Source of the DNA: Galeopsis tetrahit
Lineage: Eukaryota > Streptophyta > Magnoliopsida > Lamiales > Lamiaceae
DNA: 64,000 nucleotides
Assembly (NCBI GenBank): GCA_963675135.1
Contig: OY776129.1
Coordinates: 40,712,141 to 40,776,140 of the forward strand
Direction: 5' to 3'
The translations under genes were made by a program, and so were the position numbers. Every line of letters begins with the position of its first letter. Position 1 is the stretch's first letter. The notes below the pieces were generated by a model that was not told the DNA's origin, ran no database searches, and saw nothing but the letters and a program-made list of their open reading frames with translations. This document shows positions 44,013 to 56,760 of this stretch, piece by piece.

Positions 44013-47000
44013 GATCACTACTTGCAGGGTCGACTGGATCTTTACAAGAAAGGTGGTTTAGTTGGAGAAACTTGGTACATAGACAGTGGGTGTTCTCACC
44101 ACATGACTGGTACCAAGACTCTCCTTTCTGACTATCATGAGAAGGAAGGACCAAAAGTGATCTTTGGAGATAGTTCCATGGCAATCACAAAAGGATTTGG
44201 ATACATCAAAAATGGAGATGTAGAGATTCAAGATGTCTCATATGTTGAAGGTCTGAAATATAATTTGTTATCTGTCTCTCAATTTTGTGACAGGGGTTAC
44301 AAAGTTTACTTCAAAAGCACCAAATGTGAAATCTGGGATAAAAGAACACATACAATTCTACTAGTTGGAGTTAGACAAGGCAGTGTCTACATTGTAAATT
44401 GGAATAGTTGTCCTAGGGATGCTTGCCTTCTTTCTAAAAGTCCTAAAGAAATCAATTGGCTATGGCACAGACGCTTATGCCATCTGAACTTTAAGATTAT
44501 TAACAAGATTGCAAGAAACTACCTTGTTGAAGGTATCCCTAATGAAATCTATTTCAAGTCACAAGTGTGTGATGCTTGCCAAAAAGGTAAACAAGTAAAG
44601 GTTTCCTTTAAGTCAATTCCCACTCTTTCTACTTGTAGAGTCTTAGAACTCTTGCACATGGATCTACATGGTCCAATAAAACCCCCTACACTGAATGGTA
44701 GAAGGTACACTTTGGTTGTGGTAGATGATTATTCAAAGTTCACTTGGACAATCTTCTTACACAAAAAGAGTGATACACAAACCCAACTACCAGATCTGTT
44801 AAAGAGGTTGCAAGTAGAAAAAGGTCAGCCCATTGTCAAAATCAGGAGTGACAAGGGGACTGAATTTATAAACTGCTATATTAAAAAAATTTGTTCTAAG
44901 TCTGGAATTCAGCATTTGACAAGTGCAGCTAGGACACCCCAACAAAATGGTGTAGCTGAGAGAAGAAACAGAACACTGAAAGAAGCTTGCAGAACAATGC
45001 TTGCAGAGTACAACACACCACAGAAGTTCTGGGCTGAGGCAATCAACACTGCCTGTCACACTCAGAACAGATGTGCATTCAATAAGGTACATGGTAAAAC
45101 TCCTTATGAGGTATGGAAAGGTAGAAAACCAAGAATTTCATATTTTCATATCTTTGGATGTAAGTGCTTTAATCATAACAATGGAAAGAGCAAATTAAAT
45201 GCTTTTGATGCCAAAGCTGATCAAGGAATATTCTTAGGATATTCTTCTACAAGCAAGGCATTTAGAGTATTTAATTACTCTACTCTATGTGTAGAAGAAA
45301 CACCCCATGTTGTCTTTGATGAAGTTGTACAGGACTCTGCTGATCAACAGATCAGTAAGAAAATTGATGATCTGACCATTCAAACTGATAAAGACACTGA
45401 AGAGACTGAAGCCTATGAATCTGTACAAGCCTACAATCCATTTCTGAATGTTCTAAACAAAGATGATAATGTAGAAAAGGTAAAAGACAATGGTAAGTCT
45501 TCTAAACCAATTGATATGCCTGATTTGGTTGACTGTTCTCCTGTGAATAAACCTGCTGAAAATGATGATATTGATATTGATGATTCTGTTATACATGATG
45601 TGGATGATGAAAGTATTCCTGTTAAGACTAGAAAAACATGGAAATCTGCTCATTCTACTGATATGATTATTGGTGAATCCAATAAAGGTGTTAAGACCAG
45701 AAGGCAACTGTTTGATTCTAAGCCTAAACCCAGTAATTCTCTATTCTGTTGGTGTTGCTTCTTATCTTCTATTGAACCTGCTAATGTGAAAGAAGCTTTA
45801 TCTGACAATAACTGGATTATTGCTATGCAAGAAGAATTAAATCAGTTTACTCGAAATGATGTATGGGAACTCGTAGAGAGACCTACTGATCACAATGTGG
45901 TAGGTACAAAGTGGATTTTCAAAAATAAGAAAGATGAGAATGATCTTGTTGTGAGAAACAAAGCCAGATTAGTGGCTCAGGGCTACTCTCAAGCTGAGGG
46001 TATTGATTATGATGAAACATTTGCCACTGTAGCTAGATTAGAAGCTATAAGATTGTTTCTTGCTTATGCTGCTTATATGAAATTCACTGTGTATCAAATG
46101 GATGTGAAAAGTGCATTTTTAAATGGTATACTTGTTGAAGAAGTGTATGTAGAACAACCTCCTGGATTTGAGGTAAATGGTAATCAAGTATACAGGTTGA
46201 AGAAAGCACTATATGGTCTGAAACAAGCTCCAAGAGCCTGGTATGACACTCTTTCACTATTCTTAGTTGAAAATGGATTTACTAAGGGCAAAGTGGATCG
46301 AACTTTGTTCAGAAGACAAGAAGGTACAGACATTTTATTAGTCCAAATTTATGTTGATGATATAATATTTGGATCTCCTAACAAAAGCATGAGTGAAAGC
46401 TTTTCAAAGCTCATGCAAAGCAAGTTTGAAATGTCAATGATGGGAGAAATGACTTATTTTCTTGGACTTCAAGTAAAACAATCATCTGATGGTATCTTTA
46501 TCAATCAAGCAAAATATACAAGAAATTTGTTAGATAAATTTGGTATCAAGACCTGTAAAACAGTTGGAGTACCAATGCTGCCAACATACAGAATGGATCC
46601 TGATGATCAAGGTAAGTCTGCTGACCAATCCTATTACAGAGCTCTAATTGGTTCTCTACTCTACTTAACTGCTAGTAGGCCAGACATTGCATTTGCAGTA
46701 GGTGTATGTGCTAGATTTCAGGCCAACCCCAAAGAAAGTCATGTGGAGACTGCTAAAAGGATTTTAAATATCTAAAGGGTACCATTAATCGAGGTTTGTG
46801 GTATTCTGCAGATGATGATCTATTCCTAAGTGGTTATTCAGATTCTGACTTTGGTGGTTGCAGGATAGATAGAAAATCAACTTCTGGTTCATGCTAATTT
46901 TTAGGTTCTAAGCTCATATCATGGTTTTCAAAGAAACAAACAAGTGTGGCAACATCTACCACTGAGGCAGAATATATGGCTGCAGGAAGTTGTTGTAGTC

Positions 47001-47305
47001 AGCTTCTTTGGCTAATGCAACAACTTAGAGACTACAACATTGTGGCATCTAATGTACCTATATTCTGTGACAGCAATAGTGCAATTGCCATCACTCAAAA
47101 TCCCGTTTTACATACTAGATGCAAGCATGTAGATGTTAGGCATCATTTTATTAGGGATCATGTTGAAAAGAAAAACATTAGAATGGAAAAGATCCATACT
47201 GATATTCAGAGAGCTGACATTTTCACAAAACCTTTGGCTGAAACTAGATTTGGAGAGTTATGCATAAGTTTAGGATTGATAGACATGGATCCTGCTTGTA
47301 TATAG
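44013..47305 (+). pseudogene. pol: Pol of SIRE-type element D, broken
   Basis: The frame opens after a TAA at 44010-44012 and differs from the gag frame; no overlap joins them. Order: protease WYIDSGCSHHMTG; pre-integrase WHRRLCHLN; integrase HMDLHGP, RSDKGTEF and QQNGVAERRNR (D, D, E); reverse transcriptase KWIFKNKKD to IYVDDIIFGSP (YVDD); RNase H with STTEAEYMAAG, CDSNSAI and KHVDVRHHF. Two lesions: a one-base loss near 46770 (after AKRILN) shifts the frame, and a TAA at about 46894-46896 replaces a codon in the STSGSC-FLGSK motif. Downstream the frame is open to TAG 47303-47305. All catalytic residues seen are present. Confidence 0.9.
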
Positions 47306-48529
47306 AGCTGTATACTAACATTTCAGATACTGAGCTGATATCAAGATCAGTTCACCAAGAAGGGTAATTCTGAAGAACAGACCATGTCAAGACCTCTACA
47401 TTCATCATAATCAGGTAAAAAGGTTACTAAGGTGCCTAAATCCCGATGAGGAAGCTCGTAAAGCTGAGGGAATTGAGAATATACATTTAAGGGGGAATCT
47501 ATGATTTCTGAAAAATCATGTATGTTGACTCATAGCACAAGTCACCTTAGAACAAACCTTATATAGACCTATTTTAATTATTCTTTACTATTCTGTACTG
47601 TATTTCACCATCTATGCATGAACTGACACTTCTACCAAGGTGAAACAGGCACAGAAGAGGAGTTCTCCACTGGAGGGGGAACTGATCTGATTGCAGATTT
47701 GATCTGTCTACAAATCTGATCTGATTACAGTATAAATCTGTCTACAGATATGTTCTGATTATTGTATTGAGTTGTCTACAGACTATTCTGATTACAAAGA
47801 TAATTTGTCTACAGAACTATTCTGACTACAATATCATTCAATCTACAGAGCTGATCTGATTACTGATTAAACTGTCTACAGAGCTTATTTGATTACAGAA
47901 AATTTGTCTACAGAAATATTTCCAGTACTGATCTGAGAAAGTACTGTGCAGGTATCAAAAAGGTGAAAATCAGAAGAGTTGGGGAACTAATCTGATGACT
48001 ACTGAGCTGATCCAACTACTGATCTGATCTTCATCATAATACTCAGCTGATCACAGTACTCAGCTGAACCCAGATAAGTAAAATTCCATATAGTAGTAAT
48101 AAGAAATTGAAGTATAATGTGTATGGAAAACAACTGTGCTGATATACATCAGAACAGTATCCTGCCTCAGAGTACTTCTAAGTCAAGGACTGTTCAAAGT
48201 TAGATTACTTATAGAGAAGATTAATACACTCCTCTATTTTTAACCTAATTTAATAGGTGTATCTATCAACACTAGTTGGCTCCAAATTGGATTTGAGATG
48301 TTATGAATCTGGAACGTTTTTTTTAAAATTACACTTTTCTAAAACTCAATCCAACCACACAACGTGGAAATAAGAATCAATCCAAGCCCTAGATTTGCCT
48401 TGATTTTGATTAACACGATCACATTAACTTCTTCTTCTCCATTACTATAAATCTTTCTGCTAAATTCTCTAAGCTCAAGCACTCTCGCTTATTCTTACCT
48501 TTGCAACTACACTTTTCAATTCCTATTCA
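47306..48529 (+). other. Spacer between pol and the env-position ORF of element D
   Basis: No ORF. It holds an internal polypurine-like tract (CACTGGAGGGGGAACTG, 47668-47684) and then repeated CTGATCTGATTACAG / TGTCTACAGA words across 47690-48060. The last 250 bases are pyrimidine-rich and could be the leader of a separate, perhaps spliced, mRNA for the next ORF. Confidence 0.6.
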
Positions 48530-51500
48530 ATGGCGATTATTGATATTCTTAACGAAGAGAATGAAGTTGTAGGTACGTTCAATCCATCAAAATCGAGTAA
48601 GAACAAAGGAATTTTCGTTGAAAATTCTGTTTACTTCGACGGACGTCAGAAAGCTAAGAATCAAGCTATTCTTACCATGTGTGAATAATGTGGGCTACGG
48701 AAATACCTAGAAGCATTTCCTGAAAAGGTTTACGAACCTGAGGCAATGGAATTCTTTCTTCAGGTGCAGGGTGACTCAAACAGCATTCGTTCGATCATTT
48801 CTGGCCACAAGGTTGTCATTTCCAGAGAAACCCTTGGAATCGCGTTCAATCTACCAGACGGGCCAATAGACATTCTGAGCTATATGGCAGGGAAAGAGAA
48901 GGTTCGCGTGGGCAGGTGGTTGAATGTTGACCCAGCAACGTTGTCTAATTTGAAGAAGGACATTCTTCCAGAAGGTTTGCAATTATTGATGGATATTGCT
49001 GGAAAATGCTTGTTAGGGCAACATTTCAGTCAAGACGCTCTCACCAATCTCAAGATTCGCATTATGGCAGCAATCACTGATCGTGTCAATGGTGATTGGC
49101 AAGGTTTTCTGCTTGGCAGATTGTTGGCTGAGAGAGAGAAAGTGGTTTTTGATGAGGTCACTAGAGAATTTTCCATAAAATCCTTGTTAGGTTTTGGAAG
49201 TAAGTTGAGCATACTGTTGCCTCAAATTGCTGAAAGGAAGATGGATTGGAGCCTTCCAAAAAGATTTCATCAGGGCAAATTCTTGTTCAAGAAGGAGTCT
49301 ACTTTGTTTGAACAAAGCCAGAGGAATCAACCACAAGAATCTGGAGGTTCTATGTTTCGTTCTGACAACGATGAGCCGGAGTTGAGAACGAAGGCTAGGC
49401 ATGATCCTCACCGATCTGGATTACGAAGAGGTCGATCAGCTAGGACCGTTTCTGAAAAGTCAGAAAAGTCTGTGGCCGCTGTGAAGGAGTCTTCTGTGGA
49501 AGAGGTAAGTTCTTCAAACCTTATCATTTCACACAAGAGAACTAAAGTTTCTGGTGTTCTTAGACCCAGAAGAGTCCTCGAGAACACTACCCCTTCTCCC
49601 TCAACCTCTCATTCTATTCAAGCCCAACCCCTTGAAACTGAGCCTTCCTGTTCTGAGGAGTCAGTTCACTACTCTCCTATTCGACAGAACACTCCTCACT
49701 CAACCCCTCAGAACACTTCTTTTCATTCCACTCCCAAATCAAGTTCTCATCAAAATCCCACTCCTCATTTATCTCCTGAATTTGAAACCGAACCAGTTCA
49801 TGATCACTCTACTGAGCATGAACATATACCTTCCTCTGAACCAATTGAAATTACCTCTTCTCCCGAAACTGAATTCATTCAGCCAGAATCAGTGTTCTTG
49901 ATGGATTATCCTGTTTGTGATAAGGAAGAGAGGATCCGATTTAAGTTGAGAAATGCTCTTCTCAAAAGTTTTCATGGATTAGATGACAGCTCTAGACCTT
50001 TTGAGCAACTTCTAAGGATAGGTACTTGGGTATATCTTAGAAGTATAGGTCTAGATCAGCTGATGGTTGTTGCTGAAGGTATGGGTGGTCTTTCTGTGTT
50101 TCATGATTGGGAACAAGAACAGAAAGAGGCTGCAGGTGTTAATTCTTATAATGAGTTATCAACTTTGGAATCTGTTATTCAGTTGATTGAGAGAATAACT
50201 GGTTGCAAATATTCCATGGTTAAGTCTGCTGATGTGGATGTTGATACTGATGTCAACATGGATGCTGATGATGCTGAAGTTAAACTTTCTGATGTTGAAG
50301 CTGATTATGAAGCTGATATGGAAGCTGATTATGAAGCGGATACCAATTGGGTGCTAATGAAGTTAAACAATTTTTGGGTGCTGATTATGAAGTTAAACAA
50401 TCTTTGGGTGATAATGAGTTGGAGAGCACACCAATTGATGTTGATAAGAATATTGTGCTTGATGATGTTCAAGAGACAGTAAGAACAGTTCCTTCTGAGA
50501 CAGCTCAAGACAACTCTAGCTTTGAATTGTTGAAAAAGCATAATGAAGAGTTACAAAGCAAGCTGGATGAGACTTTGAAACGATTTCAGCAAGCTACTGA
50601 GAAATTAGAAAGTTTGACTGCTGCGAATTCTTATGACAAGATAATGGAATTCACAATGTCAAAAATCTATGATCTGCATAGATTACAAGAAAAGACACTT
50701 TCTACTGAACTGCAAAAGAAAGTAGAGATACTTTTGACTCACTTGAAGGATTGGCAGGATGAAGCCAAAAAGGGGGAAGAAAAAGTGATGAAAGTGATGG
50801 AACAAACTCAATCACAACAAGCTCAATTGGTTGTGAGTCAAGATGAGTTGAAAGTCAGCATTGATGATTTGAAAGAAGAAATCATCAGTCTGAAGTTAAA
50901 GTTACAAAATCCTGATTCAGTTACTCAAGAAACTGCTACTCAGAAACATGTTGCTGAATATTCTTCTGGAAAAAGAAAAAGAAAATTCATTATTGATGAT
51001 GAAGAAGAGACTGAACAGATTGGTAGAAATACCAGATCTAAAAGCAAGCTGAAACATATGGTTACTGATAATAGATCAAGCAATGTTCAGATGGCTGAAG
51101 CTTTTGAGAAGCATAATCAGATGCTTGCTCAGAAGAAAATTGAAATGACTGAGAAAAGATCTGCTGAACAGATTAGAAAACAAAAGATGAAAGATGCAGA
51201 AGCTACAAGGAAAAAGTTTGATAATAGAGTTGCTGCATTGAAAAAGAAGATGAAGTCTAAATCTGTTGGAACTATTCTGGATGAACAATTCATGGAATTT
51301 ATTGTGGATCCAGAAGATATGGAGTTCTGGAATAATTTGAAAAAGAAATGGCAGATTGCTAATTTTATTGTGAAGAAATTTGGTGACCATTCAAGCAAGG
51401 AAGATGAATATTCTGACTTTGATGCATTCATGATGAATATCTCAAGAGAATTTTGGGAACATATTCTGTTGTTAGCTGCTAGTACAGGAATAAAGATTTT

Positions 51501-51678
51501 ATGTCCTGAAGAACCAGTTTGGGAACCTCCAAGATTAGAGAATGGAGAACCTGATCTGAATGAAGTTGGAAACATAATTTCACAGATTATTCAAGATGAA
51601 GGAATAACTGATCATAAGCACATGATGGATATCAAGAACAGAATGTACTTGGCATTCAGAATTCCTAATGAAGATTGA
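48530..51678 (+). pseudogene. Env-position ORF of element D, two breaks
   Basis: Starts MAIIDILNEENEVVG at ATG 48530. A TAA at 48686-48688 interrupts it, and the same frame then continues to about 50340, where a one-base indel moves the frame. The protein goes on to TGA 51676-51678, about 1049 codons in all. The N-terminal 190 residues look globular (FFLQVQGDSNSIRSIISG). A Ser/Pro/Thr-rich linker follows, then acidic repeats (DVDTDVNMDADDAEV, EADYEAD), a long coiled coil (about 50520-50910), a basic nuclear-signal-like run (GKRKRKF, TRSKSKLK) and a second helical part. I see no signal peptide and no membrane segment, so calling it an envelope protein rests only on its position. Confidence 0.7.
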
Positions 51679-51903
51679 AGATGAAGGACTATGCTGAAGA
51701 AGATAACATTTCTAAACCTTATCTTTATATTTTTATTTGGTATTTCTGTGTTTATGTGACTTAGTTGTAATATGTGATATATCTGATCTTATTTTGAATA
51801 TTAATCTGATTTTTGAATTGATGAACTATATGAATGACTATATATCTTAACTACTGATCTTAGAATGTTTAAGTAGTTTTGGCTTCATCAAAAAGGGGGA
51901 AAT

Positions 51904-53281
51904 TGTTGGGATATGAATCCTATAAACAATGTTCTAATTGATGATTATATGTTTTGATGGCCAAAAACAACTTTAGAGTTAATGATATGTGTGATTATAT
52001 GTTGTTCTATGTGAATTATATGAAATAAGTTTACTGATCTTAATGTGTTATGTTGATTAAGTTTACTGATCTTAATGTGTTATGTTGATTAAGTTTACTG
52101 ATCTTAGTATATTACTAATCTGATATATGAACTGTTTAAGAACTAAGCTGATGGAAATATTGTATAGACAGCTTATAGTATAGGACTTAGTTATACTCAT
52201 CTGTATGTAGTTCAGTTGATGTATAGATAGGTTTTATATTTGTAAAGTTGTATTCTATTGTATTTCAGCAATGTAATAGTTAGAACAGTAGATTAGATTG
52301 AAGTCAGAAGACTAAAGATGACTAAGAAGACTACTTCAGAAGATGAAGAAATCAAGTGAAGTTTTTGAAGGAAGCTGAACAGTTTTGGAAGAACTGTGCT
52401 GACTGACCAAGAGCAGTAAAACTAAGAAGAGTAGTTTACTGTGCTGAGTTGGTTTATTTGAAGAATAAGTTTGGATGACTTATTTGAAGCGTAACTGAAG
52501 ATTTATATGAAGATAAGCTGACTTGGAAAGATAAGATAAGTTGGTTACAAAACAGAAGGAAGTTACAACAAGAAACGGTTATGAGTTAGTTGAGAGTTAG
52601 TTCACAAACTGCTAACTGTCTTACTAGATCTTATAAATACCGTGTGATCTTCTACTTGAAAAGACTACTGATACAATTACTATTCAAGAGCAATCAAGAA
52701 GCATTCAAGTATTCAAGAACTCACAGAGTCAAGAAGAACTGAAGAGAAGCCACAGATCTGATTTGAAGAATCAAAGGCTATTACCAAGAGAAGTTTTACT
52801 TTTCGTTTTAAGTTTGTATTGTGTAAACAAGTGTGCTAGTTACTTGTGAAATTACTAGTAGATCAAAGATATACCTGGAGGTATAATCGACAAGATCAAA
52901 GTCTTAATCTTGGGACTCTAAACAACAAGTACTCAAGTGGAAAAGAGTAATAAAACATCGCAACTGGAGTTGTGAGAGTGGATGTAGACATTTGTCGAAC
53001 CACTATAAAATCTTGTGTTCTTTACTGATTTATGTTTTGATTAACTGTTGATATATTTGTTGAATAAGAACAGTAAGTTTTCTAAAGAAAAGATTTAAAG
53101 AAAAGTTGAGTATAAAAGCTAACTGTTAAGTACTGAGCTGATTCTAAGAACAGTACTGTACAGAACACATTTCCGCACTAAAAACTCTGATATTTTGATA
53201 GAATTTGAAAAGTCTATTCACCCCTCCCCTCTAGACTTTTTCTTAGCTTACTCAATCTTAACTCAACTTTTGGGACCAACA
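51904..53281 (+). repeat. 3' LTR of element D (1378 bp)
   Basis: Copy of 39945-41290 with one extra tandem 32-base unit (AATGTGTTATGTTGATTAAG... around 52041-52105, twice here, once on the left). Otherwise only a few substitutions. Confidence 0.95.
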
Positions 53282-54721
53282 GTATATCAGTTGGAAAGCT
53301 ATCTAATGAGCTACTAGTGCGGAATTGTGTAGGCCCTAATTATTTAGACTCGTGAGTTGAATGAAAAACTTTTAATAAAGAATGACTTTATCAAACAGTA
53401 AATTTTGACTCTTTTGAAAACTTATGATTTAGAAATATGAATAATCAATGTAAATAATAAACAATAATAAATAAAAAAGTAAATAACACAATTATTTATA
53501 GTATTTTGAACAACTTGTTCTACGTCCACTCTCACGACTCAATCGTGATGTTAATTCCTTTAAACAAAGGTCCTTGCTACTTTATAGTCCCAAGAGAAGA
53601 CTTTGATCGAGATACACTTCCTTAGTGTATACGGATCTACTTGTTATGAAGAGAACAAGTACTCTTTACAAGGGTTTTTTGGTTAACTACGAATAAAGTA
53701 AAGTATGTGTGTATAACCAACTAAGTGTGTAAGAATCACACTGTCTAAGCTCTAAAGATATGAATATTAAAACGGGCTTAAGATCGGAAACTTAGAGCTA
53801 AGGATAGAAAATAACTTCAGGCTCTATGGAACTCGATATAAGATTTCAGAATGCTTAATGTTCTTGATGTCTGCTGATGAGTTCTCTCGCGTATAGTTTC
53901 CGTAGTTATTTAAGTGAATAACATCTTGTATTTATAGAGAGAAATGTGCTCCAAACTAGTCGTTGGTGAGAACTAGCAGTTGCAACATATCTTCTATTTT
54001 TGGGATGAGGTCTTCATTGATTTGATGTCTTCTTGATTTCCGGTACGACATTTCCTTAAAAAGGGAATGTGCATTAAATGCTTTGTATGATCCTGAAAAG
54101 ATCTCTGAAACCCTATTCCAAGTCAACTTCATAGCTGTGTTGTCATCTTCTAATTGGTCCACATGATCAGCTGAGTTGTTAGACTTGTAGTCTTGTCTTC
54201 TGTTTGAGTCAGTCAGATGATATCCGAAATTCTCTTTGTCTTCTGTTATCTTTACCTTAGCTTCCAAAAATGCATTCTTCAATAAATGTGTTCTGATATC
54301 TTATCAATCGGACTAACAGTTCTTTAATGCTCTTTAAGGCTTGCTTTGATAAGATCTGGTGAAGTTCATATCAGTTGGCATCTTCTGTTCGGCTAATATC
54401 AAGTAGCTACTATCAGTTGATAAGGTATACAAGAACCTATCAGTCTGATTTCACTAATGAACTTCGAGTGTCTTCTAGTTTTTAGTCTTCTACTCTTTAA
54501 GTCTTGAGCGAACGCGTGTTGATCTAATGTGGTATCAGCTGATTCCACTAACTAAGACTTGGACTTCTATTCTTATCTACTAAGCTTTATAAAACAACTT
54601 AGATAACTTATCACTAGATTACAAATTGAAACTCTAACACTTGAGTTCTGATCTGGTTTTGGCCATCACAACTAAATACTTAAACTCTAATCAGATTAGG
54701 GGTAGGATGAATATCCCAACA
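53282..54721 (-). repeat. LTR of element C, continuation after insertion of D
   Basis: Begins with the GTATA duplication and continues the LTR that starts at 39737. It ends ATATCCCAACA at 54721. A 108-codon frame within it (53956-54282, minus) has no family resemblance. Confidence 0.8.
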
Positions 54722-56760
54722 ATTTCTCCTTTTTTGATGTAGTCAAAACAACTTATCTAAGTTATCAGATCAGGTAAGAAATGTGTAATCAAACAGTGTT
54801 AGATAGCAATAAGTAAATAAGTAATAATGCTTTTGATGAAGACAGTGAGATTTTGTCTTAGAAGCTGAAAGAGGTAAACACTTGTATTAATTTGAAATGG
54901 AAAATGGATTACAAATACAAGTAAAAGACCTATTAGCTAAAGTTGGTGTCTTCATCAGATTAGCGCTGATAAGCACGATAGATTCTTTTCTTCAGCTCTA
55001 TAGTACTTTCTCTATCGAAGATCCTTTCTTCCATGCCTATGTTCATGACTAGCATATCAACTTCCCTCAGATCGAGTTTGCCAAAAGCAGTTTCAGAAGC
55101 TCTCCAACACGGATATTCTGGAAAAAAGGATGTTGATGTTCTTCTCTGCAGCTATTTGGATGATAATGTTGTAGAACTCTTCATCCTTGCCTGTCATAAA
55201 CACTTCAAAGTACTTGAAGGCAGAGTCTCTGTCCAGATCTCCCCAGCGGTAAGCAAGATAATAAATTATCTACCATTGTCTCTTCAAGTTCAACCATCTT
55301 AGGTTGTGCACGGGGTCGATAAACTCGTCGATATGTTTGTCAGACTAATATGGAAGATGTTCTTCATCTTCGATTCCTTCCTCTGGTGAAGGTTCTTCTT
55401 GATTCTTATTCTTCTTAAGCGTTTTCCTCCTCTTAAAGTTGGAGTCCAGAGGGGCAGTTTGCTTCCTTTTCAAGTCCTTTTAACGTTGTTCCTCTTCCGA
55501 AATTGGCTTCTTCCTTAAAGCAATCAGAACATTGTCTTTAGGATCTTCTTCAATACGAACAAGAGGCAGTGCAAGCATTGGTTGCTTTTCCTTAGCAACA
55601 TTCTTGGCAATTAGAGATTATTCGACCTTTGCCAAGTCTTCTGGTAACTGATGATGAGTAGATGAGGGAATTGGCACAATTCCCTTGACTTGTGAGGGTC
55701 TTCATCTATTCAGCCTGCTTCTTCATTTGCTCTTCTGACGTTGTCAATCTCCTGGCCAGCTCAACTTGAGCTCGATTAGATCTCTTCACTTCATCTGATA
55801 ACTTAGCTCTGGCCTCTTCTTTCCTCTTTATGGCTTCATCAATATAGGAAGTGAGCTCTTGAGTAAGTTCTTTCATCTGATCTTGCATCACTAAAGTGGA
55901 GTTGTTCAAAACGGTTGTTGTTGTTCTTTTAAGTGTTGCAGTAGCTGATGCAGCAGCTTCTGGAGATATCTTTTCCATGTCCGGAACAGCAGGTAGAGAG
56001 TCCAACTTATCAGTCAGTTGTTTGACAAGTAGAGAACGCTGATTCTGAGACATCTTCAGCTTCTCATTTTCAATTTCCATCTCGAGGTTAAAGTCCTTCA
56101 ACCGGTCTAGCTGCTTCATTAGATCTTATCTTTGGGCAACAACCATTTTCTCAAATTCAGCAAATTTAAAGAGAAGATGTTGAGTTGATGCATGCTCTCT
56201 TTCTTGGCTTCTCTTAAGCTCTACTTCCTTTACATCATTAATCTGCTTCATAAGATCAGCTTTGCTTTCAGCATCCAAAGTTTTAAGGGCTTTGACCGTG
56301 CACTCCGCATTCTTCTGAATGAATGTGTCCATTTTGCCTAAGAGTGCAGTGCTCAAAGTACTTCTTCATATTAGTCCGAACGACATCATAGATGGACTCA
56401 GTTGTCTCTTTGCATCGTCTGTTTGTATCCTTCACAACTACAAACACTTCTTCGAACACTTTCTTGGAAAGATCACTAATGAGTTGAGTGATGAGTGGAA
56501 GTCCAATCTCTTCATCTTGGACAATCATTTCTTCTTCATCAACTGACATAACAAGTTTGGAAGGGCCTGCTGGTGCCAGACAGCCAGAGTAGATGTTTGG
56601 ATTCTAGACAACTCATTAAGTGCCTCTTGAAGTTCTGTTCTTCTGTCTTCAGCAGTTCGTCTGTTCTGAACTTCAAGCTGTCTCTCTGCATCTGCGTCAT
56701 TTAAGATGACAAGGTCATCTCCTTCTTCAACAATCAGTCATAACGAAATCAAATGGATAA
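54722..56760 (-). pseudogene. Env-position gene remnant of element C
   Basis: Minus-strand frames at 56549-56283, 56356-56126 and 56119-55706 follow one another. The last two share a frame and are split by a TAA at about 56123-56125; the first is shifted by one base. They encode Lys/Glu-rich coiled coil (ERSQEREHASTQ-type heptads, EARAKLSDEVKRSNRAQVEL) comparable in style to the C-terminal half of the D element ORF. Further toward the LTR (55700-54900) only short frames survive. Function unknown. Confidence 0.55.

Larger units (their letters stand above)
39945..53281 (+). mobile_element. Full-length SIRE/Maximus-type copia retrotransposon D, 13.3 kb, TSD GTATA
   Basis: 5' LTR 39945-41290, 3' LTR 51904-53281; both TGTTGGGATATG...GGGACCAACA. 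Target duplications GTATA are at 39940-39944 and 53282-53286. Four bases into the interior is the initiator tRNA-Met primer site (TGGTATCAGAGC, 41293-41304). A polypurine tract (AAAAAGGGGGAAAT) lies just before the 3' LTR. Order: gag, protease-integrase-RT-RNase H, a 1.2-kb spacer, then a ~1050-codon env-position ORF. Size, long LTRs, coiled-coil gag and the extra ORF fit the SIRE/Maximus lineage. It is inserted in the LTR of element C. Confidence 0.95.

Noticed and set aside
49554..49901. 115-codon Leu/Pro-rich frame
   Set aside because: Shadow of the Ser/Pro/Thr linker of the env-position ORF in another frame.
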